Assembly: GCF_009826895.1 (NCBI RefSeq)
Contig: NZ_WUMV01000008.1
Coordinates: 1-64,000 of the forward strand
Reading direction: 5' to 3'
Origin: Stappia sediminis
GTDB taxonomy: Bacteria > Pseudomonadota > Alphaproteobacteria > Rhizobiales > Stappiaceae
DNA length: 64,000 nucleotides
Position numbers and translations under genes: made by a program. Positions 1-8,105 of the stretch are shown here, piece after piece. The notes under the pieces were generated by a model. The model was not told the origin of the DNA. It did not search any database and was given only the letters and a program-made list of their open reading frames with translations. The stretch's first letter is position 1; each line of letters opens with the position of its first letter.

Positions 1-1065
1 TCCCGGTCCAATAACAAAATTTTCCGAAACTCCGCTGCGTGCATTAACACGTATTTTTTGAACGAACAATTACACTGCAAGGTATAATTGTGCGATAAGG
101 TCAATGAGCGCGGGATTTAGTTTTAAATTCTTGTTAAAGTTGTATTTTTGGCTGACGCTTCATTGACATTTAGAATTCGCGGGCTGGCTACTGCCATCGG
201 GCGTTCACCGGCAGCACATATACATATGGGCGATTCGCCTGCGAACCTCAGACACGGGAATCATGGAACACAACAACCTGAAGGATGCCATCACCTGACA
301 CTCGATCCCGAACGGAAAGGCAAGGGTGACGGCGGAATGCAATCCCCAAGGCAAAATGACATCTTCAATAGTCTGACAGACGACGGCGGAGAAAATGCCG
401 GAGCATGCCCGCCCCGAAACCAATACTCCGCTCTCCGTCATGATCCGGTTTGACCGGTGGATCAAAATCGCCGGCCAAGTGGCGCTCCGGTCCACCCTGT
501 CCATCCGTCGTCCACGCGACCACATGGCCGCCGTCGGCAAGGTGGCAAGCGAGGGCCAATCCTGATGGTCCGCCGTGGTGGTGTTGACCGAACGGTCGCC
601 ATTGGAAATTCTCCATCACGTCCCGTCCGGCAAACGCCCGCCGGCAGGCAAAATCGGTAAAACGAACAAGGCTTGGGAAAAGGACGCACATCCGCTCGCC
701 CACCGCATGGCGCCGTCCGCGCGCCAGCCCTCAGCGCCGGTCACATCGGGAGCTCAATCAGAAATTGCGCCCCACCCCGCATGCAACTTCAACCACGGTC
801 TGGTGTCGCATCAACCAAACCCGAAAACCGAACAATCACAGACGCTTGAGACCAAACGCAAAACCGCGAAAACCCCAACGGAAACCATCAAACCAATCGC
901 AAGGGCGCCATTCCTATTGCAACTCGCTACCGCCCGCGTTTGGATCGCAGGCCCGTAAACAAGACTGCTCACGGACTTCATGAAAATACGATTGTTTTCG
1001 TCATATTCGACGTTTTGATACTGATTGATATACAGTAAGTTCCCGAAACTGTTCCAACATGAGTT
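1..1065. other. Intergenic stretch without recognisable gene
   Basis: No reading frame here has convincing protein-like composition. The open frames on both strands are rich in Arg, Pro and His, overlap one another and show no motif I recognise. The first ~170 bases are clearly AT-richer than the rest of the window, which fits a promoter or an end-of-gene spacer. The rest may be a decayed gene, but I could not name its ancestor. Confidence 0.5.
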
Positions 1066-2631
1066 TTGCAGCGGCAAATGCGCATGGATCCGGACGCAAG
1101 CAAGTTGGATGAAGAGCGCGCCGCGTTCGATCGGCTCCAGAAGAAATTCGCGGGACAATACAGGCGTGTCTTCTCGGATCCGCTCCATCCGCGAACGATT
1201 GTGGTCCTTCCAAGCCTTACGCTGGATCAGAATGTATTGTCGGGGATTTCGGGCGTTCACCATTACGAAGAACGCATGCTCTGCTTGCTGCTTCTCCTGA
1301 AATTTCCCAAGGCTCGAGTGATATATTTATCGAGCCAGCCGATCGCCGACGAAATCATCGACTATTATCTTCACCTGTTGCCCGGCGTGCCTCACCGTCA
1401 TGCCGCGAAACGGTTGACGCTGTTTCCCTGTCACGATGTATCGAGCCGCCCGTTGACCACGAAGATCCTCGAGCGGCCAAGGCTCCTCTCGCGCATCAAG
1501 GGCCTTATCGACGATCCCGCAACCACGCATATGGTCTGTTTCAACGTATCGCCGTTGGAGCGCCGGCTTGCCGTCGAACTCGGCATCCCGATTTATGGCT
1601 GCGATCCCGACCTGCTTCCGATCGGCTCCAAGAGCGGCGGGCGTAAGCTCTTCCGCGAAGCGGGGGTCACGATCCCCGACGGGTTCGAGGACTTGCGGGA
1701 TGCGAAAGACGTAAGTGTTGCGCTGGCGGAACTGAAAGCCAGGTATCCGGCGATGCGCAAGGCCGTTGTCAAGCTGAACGAAGGATTCTCGGGAGAAGGA
1801 AATGCGCTTTTCAACTTCGATCATCTATCGCAAGGTGCCGGGCTTTCCCGGTCGATAGAAGAACAGCTTCATACCCTCAAATTCGAGGCCGGGAGCATGA
1901 ATTGGGAGACATACTCCGGCAAAATCGGCGAGATGGGCGCAATCGTCGAGGTGTTCATCGGCGGGCGGGACAAGCGTTCCCCGTCCTGCCAGTTTCGAAT
2001 AGACCCGCTTGGTGCGCTGAATTTCATATCGACGCACGATCAGGTTCTGGGAGGCTCCGGCGGACAGGTTTTTCTTGGCTGTACTTTCCCCGCGGATCCG
2101 GCCTATTGCGCCAGCCTGCAGGAGGAAGGGCTGAAAGCCGCGAAGGCGCTGAAGGATAAGGGTGTGCTTGGCCGGTTCGGGGTGGATTTCATAACGCAGA
2201 GGCATGGCGACACCTGGACACACCACGCGATAGAAATAAATCTGCGCAAGGGCGGTACGACCCATCCATTTACAATGCTGCAATTCCTGACCGCCGGCCA
2301 TTACGACACCGATCAAGGCCAATATTTCACCCCGGACGGGCGCTCACGATTTTACTATGCCACCGATAATCTTGAATCTTCCAACTATCGCGGACTTACG
2401 CCGGAAGACCTGATCGATTTTTCGGTTCGAAACGGTTTCCATTTCGACGGCGCAACGCAACGCGGCATCGTTTTCCACCTTATCGGCGCATTATCCGAAT
2501 TCGGAAAACTGGGAGCGATATGCATTGCCGAAAGCGCGCCGCAGGCCGTCGACCTTTATCGCGACATGGTTTCCAGGCTGGAGCACGAAAACACCGCGAA
2601 CGACGAAAACGCAAACTCTCCGGCGAGTTGA
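1066..2631 (+). CDS. PGM1-like ATP-grasp peptide ligase family protein
   Basis: Probable ATP-grasp carboxylate-amine ligase related to the peptide ligase PGM1 of pheganomycin biosynthesis. It would join a carboxylate to an amine via an acyl phosphate; the substrate is unknown. The N-terminal ~190 residues resemble the pre-ATP-grasp domain (VVLPSLTLDQNVLSGISG, then a Rossmann-like half with VIYLSSQPI). The ATP-grasp core follows, with an SKSGGRKLFREAGV stretch, a putative ATP-binding lysine in AVVKLNEGFSGEGN, a Gly-rich GGSGGQVFLG loop and a metal-binding HAIEINLRKGGTTHP near residue 400. The C-terminal part fits the PGM1 C-terminal domain. The longest frame starts at a TTG; ATG codons at 1078 and 1084 are equally possible and none has a clear ribosome site. 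It stands alone, with no biosynthetic partners nearby and the bhc operon converging from the other side. Family call fairly sure, product unknown. Confidence 0.7.
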   Translation: MQRQMRMDPDASKLDEERAAFDRLQKKFAGQYRRVFSDPLHPRTIVVLPSLTLDQNVLSGISGVHHYEERMLCLLLLLKFPKARVIYLSSQPIADEIIDYYLHLLPGVPHRHAAKRLTLFPCHDVSSRPLTTKILERPRLLSRIKGLIDDPATTHMVCFNVSPLERRLAVELGIPIYGCDPDLLPIGSKSGGRKLFREAGVTIPDGFEDLRDAKDVSVALAELKARYPAMRKAVVKLNEGFSGEGNALFNFDHLSQGAGLSRSIEEQLHTLKFEAGSMNWETYSGKIGEMGAIVEVFIGGRDKRSPSCQFRIDPLGALNFISTHDQVLGGSGGQVFLGCTFPADPAYCASLQEEGLKAAKALKDKGVLGRFGVDFITQRHGDTWTHHAIEINLRKGGTTHPFTMLQFLTAGHYDTDQGQYFTPDGRSRFYYATDNLESSNYRGLTPEDLIDFSVRNGFHFDGATQRGIVFHLIGALSEFGKLGAICIAESAPQAVDLYRDMVSRLEHENTANDENANSPAS

Positions 2632-2681
2632 GGCATTTTTATCCGGCCGGCATTGCGGTGGTCCGGTTTCTCGTTTCGGCT

Positions 2682-2705
2682 GGAGCGCTTTCCGCGAAAG
2701 CGTCC
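2682..2705. terminator. Hairpin between convergent genes
   Basis: An imperfect hairpin (arms GGAGCGCTTTC and GAAAGCGTCC with one bulged base, loop CGC) abuts the bhcD stop codon and lies 50 bases after the PGM1-like gene. It could end both convergent transcripts. There is no T-run on either strand, so Rho-independent action is uncertain. Confidence 0.4.
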
Positions 2706-3704
2706 TTAAAGGCGGACGAGCGTCGCTCTGCCTTCGACGGAAGCTTTACGCACGGCCGCATCTGCCACCGCGAGGTCTTGCAGCCCGACGCCCGTGCCGT
2801 CGAACAGCGTAATCTCGTCATCGCCCTTTCGCCCTGCATGCACACCATTGATGACATCGCCAAGCGGCGTGATGTCGGCTTCCTCTATGAGGCCTGCCGC
2901 GACAGCATGCTGCGCCTCGCCGATGGTGATCGACTGGGCAACCTCATCGGTGAAAACGCCTGCGGTAGCGACAAGCCCGGCATCCACCTCCTGCTTGCCT
3001 TTGGTGTCCGTCCCCATGCAGGCGATATGCGCACCCGGCTTGATCCATTCGCCGCGTAACAGCGGCTCGAAGGATGAGGTGATGGTGATGATCACGTCCG
3101 CCTGTCGGCCCAGCTCTTGAAGCGTGACGCCTTCGAAGGAAAGCCCCAGTTCCCCGGCAACCGTCACAAGACTTTCCAGCTTTTCCGGGCTGCGGTTCCA
3201 TGCGACCACCTTCTCGAAATCGCGTTGCTCCGCAGCCGCTCGCAACTGGAAGGCCGACTGGTGACCGGCCCCAACGATGCCGAGCACTTTCGCATCCTGC
3301 CTGGCAAGATGGGCGATTGAAACGGCCGAGGCCGCCGCCGTGCGCACCGCCGTCAGATAATTGCCGCCGACAACCGCCTTCAGCCTGCCCGTGTCCGGAT
3401 CGAACAGGAGTACGGAGGACTGGTGGTTCGTCAGCCCGCGCGCCGAATTTCCCGGCCAGTAGCCGCCGGACTTCACGCCCAGCGCCATGCCCGCACGGTC
3501 GAAGCCGGATTTGAATCCATAAAGCGCATCGGCATGACCGAGGGCTTCGCGAACGACCGGGAAGTTGCGGGCCTCGCCCCGCGCCATCGCCGCGAACACG
3601 CCCTCCACCGCCTTGAAGGCTTCCGCGCGCCCGACGAGCTTTTCACAAACCTCCTCGGACACGATCAGGATTTCGTGCCTGCCGGCCGGGGCGACGTCAT
3701 TCAT
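2706..3704 (-). CDS. bhcD: Iminosuccinate reductase (BhcD)
   Basis: Ornithine cyclodeaminase/mu-crystallin family reductase that, in the beta-hydroxyaspartate cycle, reduces iminosuccinate to L-aspartate with NADH. It has 332 residues, normal for the family. Visible marks are the LTAVRTAAAS segment (about 117-126), the dinucleotide-binding GIVGAGHQ (142-149) and the family's late GTGVGLQD motif (about 303-310). The call as BhcD rather than cyclodeaminase rests on position: it is last in a four-gene run with an aldolase, a dehydratase and a class V aminotransferase in the order known from Paracoccus denitrificans bhcABCD. It lies 36 bases after bhcC. The cytosolic product aspartate feeds BhcA. 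Confidence 0.93.
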   Translation of the reverse strand: MNDVAPAGRHEILIVSEEVCEKLVGRAEAFKAVEGVFAAMARGEARNFPVVREALGHADALYGFKSGFDRAGMALGVKSGGYWPGNSARGLTNHQSSVLLFDPDTGRLKAVVGGNYLTAVRTAAASAVSIAHLARQDAKVLGIVGAGHQSAFQLRAAAEQRDFEKVVAWNRSPEKLESLVTVAGELGLSFEGVTLQELGRQADVIITITSSFEPLLRGEWIKPGAHIACMGTDTKGKQEVDAGLVATAGVFTDEVAQSITIGEAQHAVAAGLIEEADITPLGDVINGVHAGRKGDDEITLFDGTGVGLQDLAVADAAVRKASVEGRATLVRL

Positions 3705-3740
3705 GGTTCGTCTCCTTCATGATGCGCCATGAACCCACGT

Positions 3741-4898
3741 TCAGTAAGCCTTGCCACGCGCGGAAACCGGCCAGAGCGTTTCCACTTTCCCGTTGCGGAC
3801 GCCGACATACCAGTCATGCACGTTGCACGTCGGGTCGCAGTGACCGGGCACGAGCTTCAGCTTCTCGTTGATCTTCAGCGCGCCGTTCGGGTCGGAGATG
3901 ACGCCATGCTCGTCGGAGCATTTGACGTATTCGACGTCGTTTCGGCCAAAGACGTAAGGAAGACCGCTGTCGACGGACTGCGCCTTCAGCCCGGCATCGC
4001 AGATCGCCTTGTCGGGCTTCGCGTGGCTCATCACGGAAGTCAGGATGAACAGGGAGTTCTCGAACTCCGATATCCGGTCGCCTTTTTCGTCACGGATACG
4101 CTGGTAATCGGCATCCATGAAGGCGTAGGAGCCGCATTGCAGCTCGTTATAGACGCCGGAATTCCCCTCGAAATAGTAGGAGCCAGTACCGCCGCCGCCG
4201 ACGATGTCGCACTCAAGGCCTTCCGCCTTCAGGAGATCGATGGACTCCTTGACCATGGCGACCGCGATATCGATCTTCTCCTTGCGGTCCTCGTAGTTTT
4301 CCATGTGCTGCATCGCTCCCTGATAGGCCTGGATACCGGAGAACTTGAGCCCTGGTGCCGCCTCGATCGCCTTCGCCAGTTCGACGACCGGCTGACCGGC
4401 ACCAACGCCGCAGCGCCCGGCACCACAGTCGATTTCCACCAGGCATTCGATTGTCGTGCCGTGCTTCACCGCCGCTGCGGAGAGATCGGCGACGTTGTCG
4501 ATATCGTCGACGCACACGATCGTCCGCGCGCCCAGCTTCGGCATACGCGCCAGCCGGTCGATCTTGGCGGCATCCCGCACCTGGTTGGAGACGAGGACAT
4601 CCTTGATGCCGCCGCGCGCGAAAACCTCCGCCTCGCTTACCTTCTGGCAGCACACGCCGACGGCATCGCCGAGTTTTTCCTGAAGGAGCGCGATATCGAC
4701 GGACTTGTGCATCTTGCCGTGAACGCGGTGGCGCACGCCCATGTCGCGGCAGAAGGCGGCCATCGCCTTGATGTTGCGCTCCAGCGCATCGAGATCCACC
4801 ACAAGGCAGGGCGTCTGGATATCCGCCTCGTCCATGCCCGGAAGCGCCGGGACGTCGTAGCCGACTTCGAGGTTTTCAAGCTTCGTCTGCATGTTCAT
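3741..4898 (-). CDS. bhcC: beta-Hydroxyaspartate aldolase (BhcC)
   Basis: PLP enzyme of the DSD1/D-threonine aldolase fold. In the BHAC it condenses glycine with glyoxylate to (2R,3S)-beta-hydroxyaspartate. It has 385 residues. HGKMHKS near residues 60-66 carries the expected PLP lysine (K62). VGGGGTGS supplies a phosphate-binding Gly loop, and GHCDPT around residue 353 matches the C-terminal metal-binding His/Asp region of this fold. The gene sits 11 bases downstream of bhcB and 36 upstream of bhcD in one polycistron. A plain D-threonine aldolase would be the alternative; the intact bhc neighbourhood makes that unlikely. Confidence 0.93.
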   Translation of the reverse strand: MNMQTKLENLEVGYDVPALPGMDEADIQTPCLVVDLDALERNIKAMAAFCRDMGVRHRVHGKMHKSVDIALLQEKLGDAVGVCCQKVSEAEVFARGGIKDVLVSNQVRDAAKIDRLARMPKLGARTIVCVDDIDNVADLSAAAVKHGTTIECLVEIDCGAGRCGVGAGQPVVELAKAIEAAPGLKFSGIQAYQGAMQHMENYEDRKEKIDIAVAMVKESIDLLKAEGLECDIVGGGGTGSYYFEGNSGVYNELQCGSYAFMDADYQRIRDEKGDRISEFENSLFILTSVMSHAKPDKAICDAGLKAQSVDSGLPYVFGRNDVEYVKCSDEHGVISDPNGALKINEKLKLVPGHCDPTCNVHDWYVGVRNGKVETLWPVSARGKAY

Positions 4899-4909
4899 AT
4901 CCTACGTCC

Positions 4910-5896
4910 TCAGCCTTGCATCCAGGGCAGCTTGTCGAGATCGACATTGCCGCCGGTGATAATCACGCCCACGCGCTTGCCGCGATAGACGGACGGGTTC
5001 CTCAGGATCGCGGCAAGCGGCACCGCGCTGCTCGGTTCCATGACGATTTTCATCCGTTTCCAGATGAGCTTCATCGCGTCGACGATTTCCTGCTCCGATA
5101 CGGTCTGGATGTCGCTCACGTACCTGGAAACGAAATGCCAGGTGTATTCCTTGAGCGGTACCTTCAGCCCGTCGGCCACCGTCTCGGGGGCGTCGTCGGC
5201 GATGATGTAACCGGCGCGAAAGCTGCGCGCGGCATCGTCCGCCTGTTCGGGCTCGGCGGCATAGATCGCAATGTCGGGCGCGATAGTCGAAAGCGTCAGG
5301 CAGGTGCCGGACACCATGCCGCCGCCGCCGATCGGCGCGACGACCGCATCGAGCCCGGGAACATCCTCGACGAGTTCCTTCGAGCATGTACCCTGACCGG
5401 CGATAACCCGTGGATCGTTATAGGGATGGACGAATTCCGCTCCCGTCTCTGCGACGACTTCCGCGAAGACCGCCTCGCGGCTCGACGTCGAGGGTTCGCA
5501 TTCCACGATCCTTCCGCCGTAGCCGCGCACCGCGTCCTTCTTCGCCTGGGGTGCGGTATGCGGCATGACGACGGTGCAGGGAATGCCCCGCCGTCCGGCG
5601 GCATAAGACAGCGAAAGCGCGTGGTTGCCGGAAGAATGCGTGGCAACGCCGCGCGCCGCCGTTTCCTCGTCCAGGCCGAAGACGGCGTTCGACGCGCCGC
5701 GCACCTTGAAGGCGCCCGCCTTCTGAAAGTTCTCGCATTTGAAGAAAAGCTCTGCCCCTGTAAGCTCGTTGATCATCGTGCTCGTCAGAACGGGCGTGCG
5801 ATGGATATGGGGCTCGATCCGGCGGTGCGCGTCGAGAACGTCGTCATAGGTCGGCAGCGCCAGCCCGGTTTCCGCTGTTTTGCTCAACATCGTCAT
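4910..5896 (-). CDS. bhcB: beta-Hydroxyaspartate dehydratase (BhcB)
   Basis: Fold-type II PLP dehydratase (threonine dehydratase/serine racemase family) that removes water from beta-hydroxyaspartate to give iminosuccinate. It has 328 residues. The PLP lysine is K64 in AFKVRGASNA. The SSGNHA motif follows near residue 84, and the phosphate-binding GGGGMVSG lies near residue 180. There is no C-terminal ACT regulatory domain, which separates it from biosynthetic threonine deaminase. It starts three bases after the bhcA stop, so translation is probably coupled. The N-terminus MTMLSK offers two closely spaced ATG codons. Confidence 0.93.
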   Translation of the reverse strand: MTMLSKTAETGLALPTYDDVLDAHRRIEPHIHRTPVLTSTMINELTGAELFFKCENFQKAGAFKVRGASNAVFGLDEETAARGVATHSSGNHALSLSYAAGRRGIPCTVVMPHTAPQAKKDAVRGYGGRIVECEPSTSSREAVFAEVVAETGAEFVHPYNDPRVIAGQGTCSKELVEDVPGLDAVVAPIGGGGMVSGTCLTLSTIAPDIAIYAAEPEQADDAARSFRAGYIIADDAPETVADGLKVPLKEYTWHFVSRYVSDIQTVSEQEIVDAMKLIWKRMKIVMEPSSAVPLAAILRNPSVYRGKRVGVIITGGNVDLDKLPWMQG

Positions 5897-5899
5897 GCC

Positions 5900-7090
5900 T
5901 CACGCAGCCTTGGTCTGAACGGAACCGCAGCTCGTACGGTAGTATTCTTGCGCCGCGGCGACACCCGAACCGATGCGGATCGGAAAGCCGAGATCGGCCA
6001 TCACCATTTCCGCCGTTGCAATGCCGGAAAGCGCCATCACGTCCGTCATCGAACCTAGATGGCCGATGCGGAAGACCTTGCCGGCCACCTCGCCGAGGCC
6101 GACGCCGAAGGCGACGCCATATTTCTCCGCCGCATGGGTCACGACCCGCGTGCCGTCGAAACCGCTCGGCACGACGATTGCGCTGACGGTATCGGAATAA
6201 AGCTTCTGCTCCTTCGCGCAGAGCTTTAGCCCCCAGGCCGAAACAGCCTGCCGCACGCCCTCGGCGATGCGGAAATGGCGGGCGAATACATTATGCAGCC
6301 CTTCCGTCTCAAGCATGCAGATCGAACGGTCGAGACCGCGAATGAGGCTCACTGGCGGCGTGTAGGGAAAGCCGCCGCTTGCGTTTAGCTTCAGCATGTC
6401 GCGAAAGTCGAAGTAGCAGCGCGGGCATTTTGCGGAAGCCATCGCCAGCTTCGCCTTCGGGCTGATAGCGAGAATCGACAGTCCCGCAGGCAGCATGAAG
6501 CCTTTCTGCGATCCGGTTATCGCGATGTCGACGCCCCACTCGTCCATGCGGAAATCCATCGAGGCGATGGAGCTGACACCATCGACGAACAGCATCGCCG
6601 GATGTCCCGCTGCATCGATCGCCCGGCGAACCGCCGAAACGTCGCTGCGCACGCCCGTCGCCGTTTCGTTGTGAGTGACAAGAACCGCGCGGATCTCATG
6701 GTTGCGGTCCGCCGCGAGCGCTTCTTCGAAGGCCCCAGTCGGCGCGCCCTTGCCCCATTCTTCCTCGATCACCTGGACGTTGAGCCCCTGGCGCTGGCAA
6801 AGATCGATCCAGCGATGGGAGAACATGCCGTGGCGCGCGGCGAGCACCTTGTCGCCCGGCGACAGCGTATTGGTGACGGCCGCCTCCCATGCGCCGGTTC
6901 CCGTTCCGGGGAAAAGCAGTGTTTCGCCCTGTTTCGTCATGAAGACGCGTTTCAATCCGGCAAGCACGGGTGCGAGCATTTCCTGGAACACGGGCGAGCG
7001 GTGGTCGATCGAGGGATAGTCGACCGCCCTGCGCAATTCTTCGGGGATATTTGTGGGACCTGGAATGAAAACCGGGTTCTGCGTGGACAT
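5900..7090 (-). CDS. bhcA: Aspartate-glyoxylate aminotransferase (BhcA)
   Basis: Class V PLP aminotransferase. It moves the amino group of aspartate to glyoxylate, giving glycine for BhcC and oxaloacetate as the net product of the cycle. I chose the start reading MSTQNPVFIPGP (396 residues) because GGAGG lies 7 bases upstream; a longer frame opens seven codons earlier without such a site. The PLP lysine is K196 in TGSQKGFMLPAG, with VDGVSS (D170) before it as the pyridine-binding aspartate. It is the first gene of the bhcABCD operon and is divergent from bhcR across a spacer with a 15-base palindrome. Serine-glyoxylate aminotransferases are close relatives; the context decides. Confidence 0.93.
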   Translation of the reverse strand: MSTQNPVFIPGPTNIPEELRRAVDYPSIDHRSPVFQEMLAPVLAGLKRVFMTKQGETLLFPGTGTGAWEAAVTNTLSPGDKVLAARHGMFSHRWIDLCQRQGLNVQVIEEEWGKGAPTGAFEEALAADRNHEIRAVLVTHNETATGVRSDVSAVRRAIDAAGHPAMLFVDGVSSIASMDFRMDEWGVDIAITGSQKGFMLPAGLSILAISPKAKLAMASAKCPRCYFDFRDMLKLNASGGFPYTPPVSLIRGLDRSICMLETEGLHNVFARHFRIAEGVRQAVSAWGLKLCAKEQKLYSDTVSAIVVPSGFDGTRVVTHAAEKYGVAFGVGLGEVAGKVFRIGHLGSMTDVMALSGIATAEMVMADLGFPIRIGSGVAAAQEYYRTSCGSVQTKAA

Positions 7091-7289
7091 GATCTGCCTC
7101 CGTAGCGCCACTTGTCCGGCGCGATGAGCTTGTGAAGAAGCTAACCTTGCGTCGCCCGATGTGCAATTTTTTTGAAAAAGTTTTTCATAATTTGAGTTTT
7201 TGCTCTACCATTTAGAAATTACTACACTTTCTATTTTTTCATATGGTGAAAATAGATTTCATAATACAAAGGAACAAGGCTGAGGAACC
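7091..7289. promoter_or_regulatory. bhcA-bhcR divergent promoter region
   Basis: This AT-rich spacer between the divergent bhcA and bhcR starts must hold both promoters. It contains a perfect 15-base palindrome at 7173-7187 (TGAAAAA-G-TTTTTCA) with the same 7-1-7 architecture as the IclR box. A second inverted pair lies at 7236-7252 (TTTTCA, five bases, TGAAAA), inside CTATTTT/AAAATAG arms at 7231-7255. Both are likely targets of BhcR. Confidence 0.65.
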
Positions 7290-8105
7290 ATGACGAACCG
7301 CACCCGTGGCCGCCCGAAGGCCTTTCACGACAAGTCGCAAGGCGCGATAATACAGTCGCTCGACCGGGCGCTCGACGTTTTGAAAATCGTCGCCTCGGGC
7401 TCTGGAATGTCGCTGACGGAAATCGCGCGCGCCGGCGATCAGTCGCAGGCCACCTGCTACCGTATCCTGACGACGCTTTCCAAGCACCGGATCGTGGAGT
7501 TCGACGAGACAAGCCAGCTCTGGCACATCGGGCTTGAGGCGTTCCGCATCGGCATGAGCTTCCTCGGCCGGACCCGCCTTGCCGAGCGAAGCCGCCCGGT
7601 CATGCAGCGGATCATGAACGAGACTGGCGAAACGGCGAACCTTGCGATTCTCGACCGCAGCGAGGTTATCTTCGTCAGCCAGATCGAGACGCACGAGCCG
7701 ATCCGCGCCTTTTTCAGGCCGGGCACGCGCGGTCCCGGACATGCGTCCGGCATCGGCAAGGCGATCCTGGCCTTCCTGCCGGAAGAGCAGGTCAGGAAAC
7801 TCATGGCGGAGGATCTGCCGCGCTTCACCGATACGACCATCACCGCTCGTGAAGATTTCATGGCCGAGCTTGCCGAAATCCGGTCTCGCGGTTTCGCCGT
7901 CGACAACGAAGAACGCACGGAAGGAATGCGCTGCATCGCCGCTCCGGTCTTCAATGCCTACGGGGAAGCGGTCGCCGGCGTTTCCCTGTCCGGCCCGTCG
8001 GTGCGCGTCAGGCCTGGAAGGGATCTTGAATTCGGCGCGCTCATCCGCCGTGCGGCCGATGAGATCACGCGTTCCACCGGCGGCATTCTGCCGGTTACCG
8101 CGTGA
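7290..8105 (+). CDS. bhcR: IclR-family regulator of the bhc operon (BhcR)
   Basis: IclR-type transcription factor of 271 residues, expected to sense glyoxylate and control bhcABCD, as described for BhcR of Paracoccus denitrificans. The N-terminal winged helix-turn-helix covers roughly residues 20-85 (MSLTEIARAGDQSQATCYRILTTL). The C-terminal effector domain has the typical HASGIGKAILAFLPEEQ segment and the late EGMRCIAAPVF...GEAVAGVSLSGPS pattern. GAGGAACC precedes the ATG. The 3' end overlaps the convergent FGGY kinase gene by 11 bases, so no terminator fits between them. Confidence 0.92.
   Translation: MTNRTRGRPKAFHDKSQGAIIQSLDRALDVLKIVASGSGMSLTEIARAGDQSQATCYRILTTLSKHRIVEFDETSQLWHIGLEAFRIGMSFLGRTRLAERSRPVMQRIMNETGETANLAILDRSEVIFVSQIETHEPIRAFFRPGTRGPGHASGIGKAILAFLPEEQVRKLMAEDLPRFTDTTITAREDFMAELAEIRSRGFAVDNEERTEGMRCIAAPVFNAYGEAVAGVSLSGPSVRVRPGRDLEFGALIRRAADEITRSTGGILPVTA

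Noticed and set aside
163-168. TTGACA as a promoter -35 box
   Set aside because: No -10 partner at proper distance and no gene start downstream within reach.
148-1263. Several open frames in the first kilobase on both strands
   Set aside because: Composition is low-complexity basic, frames overlap each other, and there are no ribosome sites or motifs.
3741-4898. Plain D-threonine aldolase
   Set aside because: Fold and lysine fit, but the gene is embedded in an intact bhcABCD order with its IclR regulator.
3729-6058. Long plus-strand frames opposite the bhc operon (419 and 380 codons)
   Set aside because: They lie wholly antisense to bhcB and bhcC, are rich in Arg, His and Asp, and show no motif. 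They are mirror frames caused by high GC at third positions.
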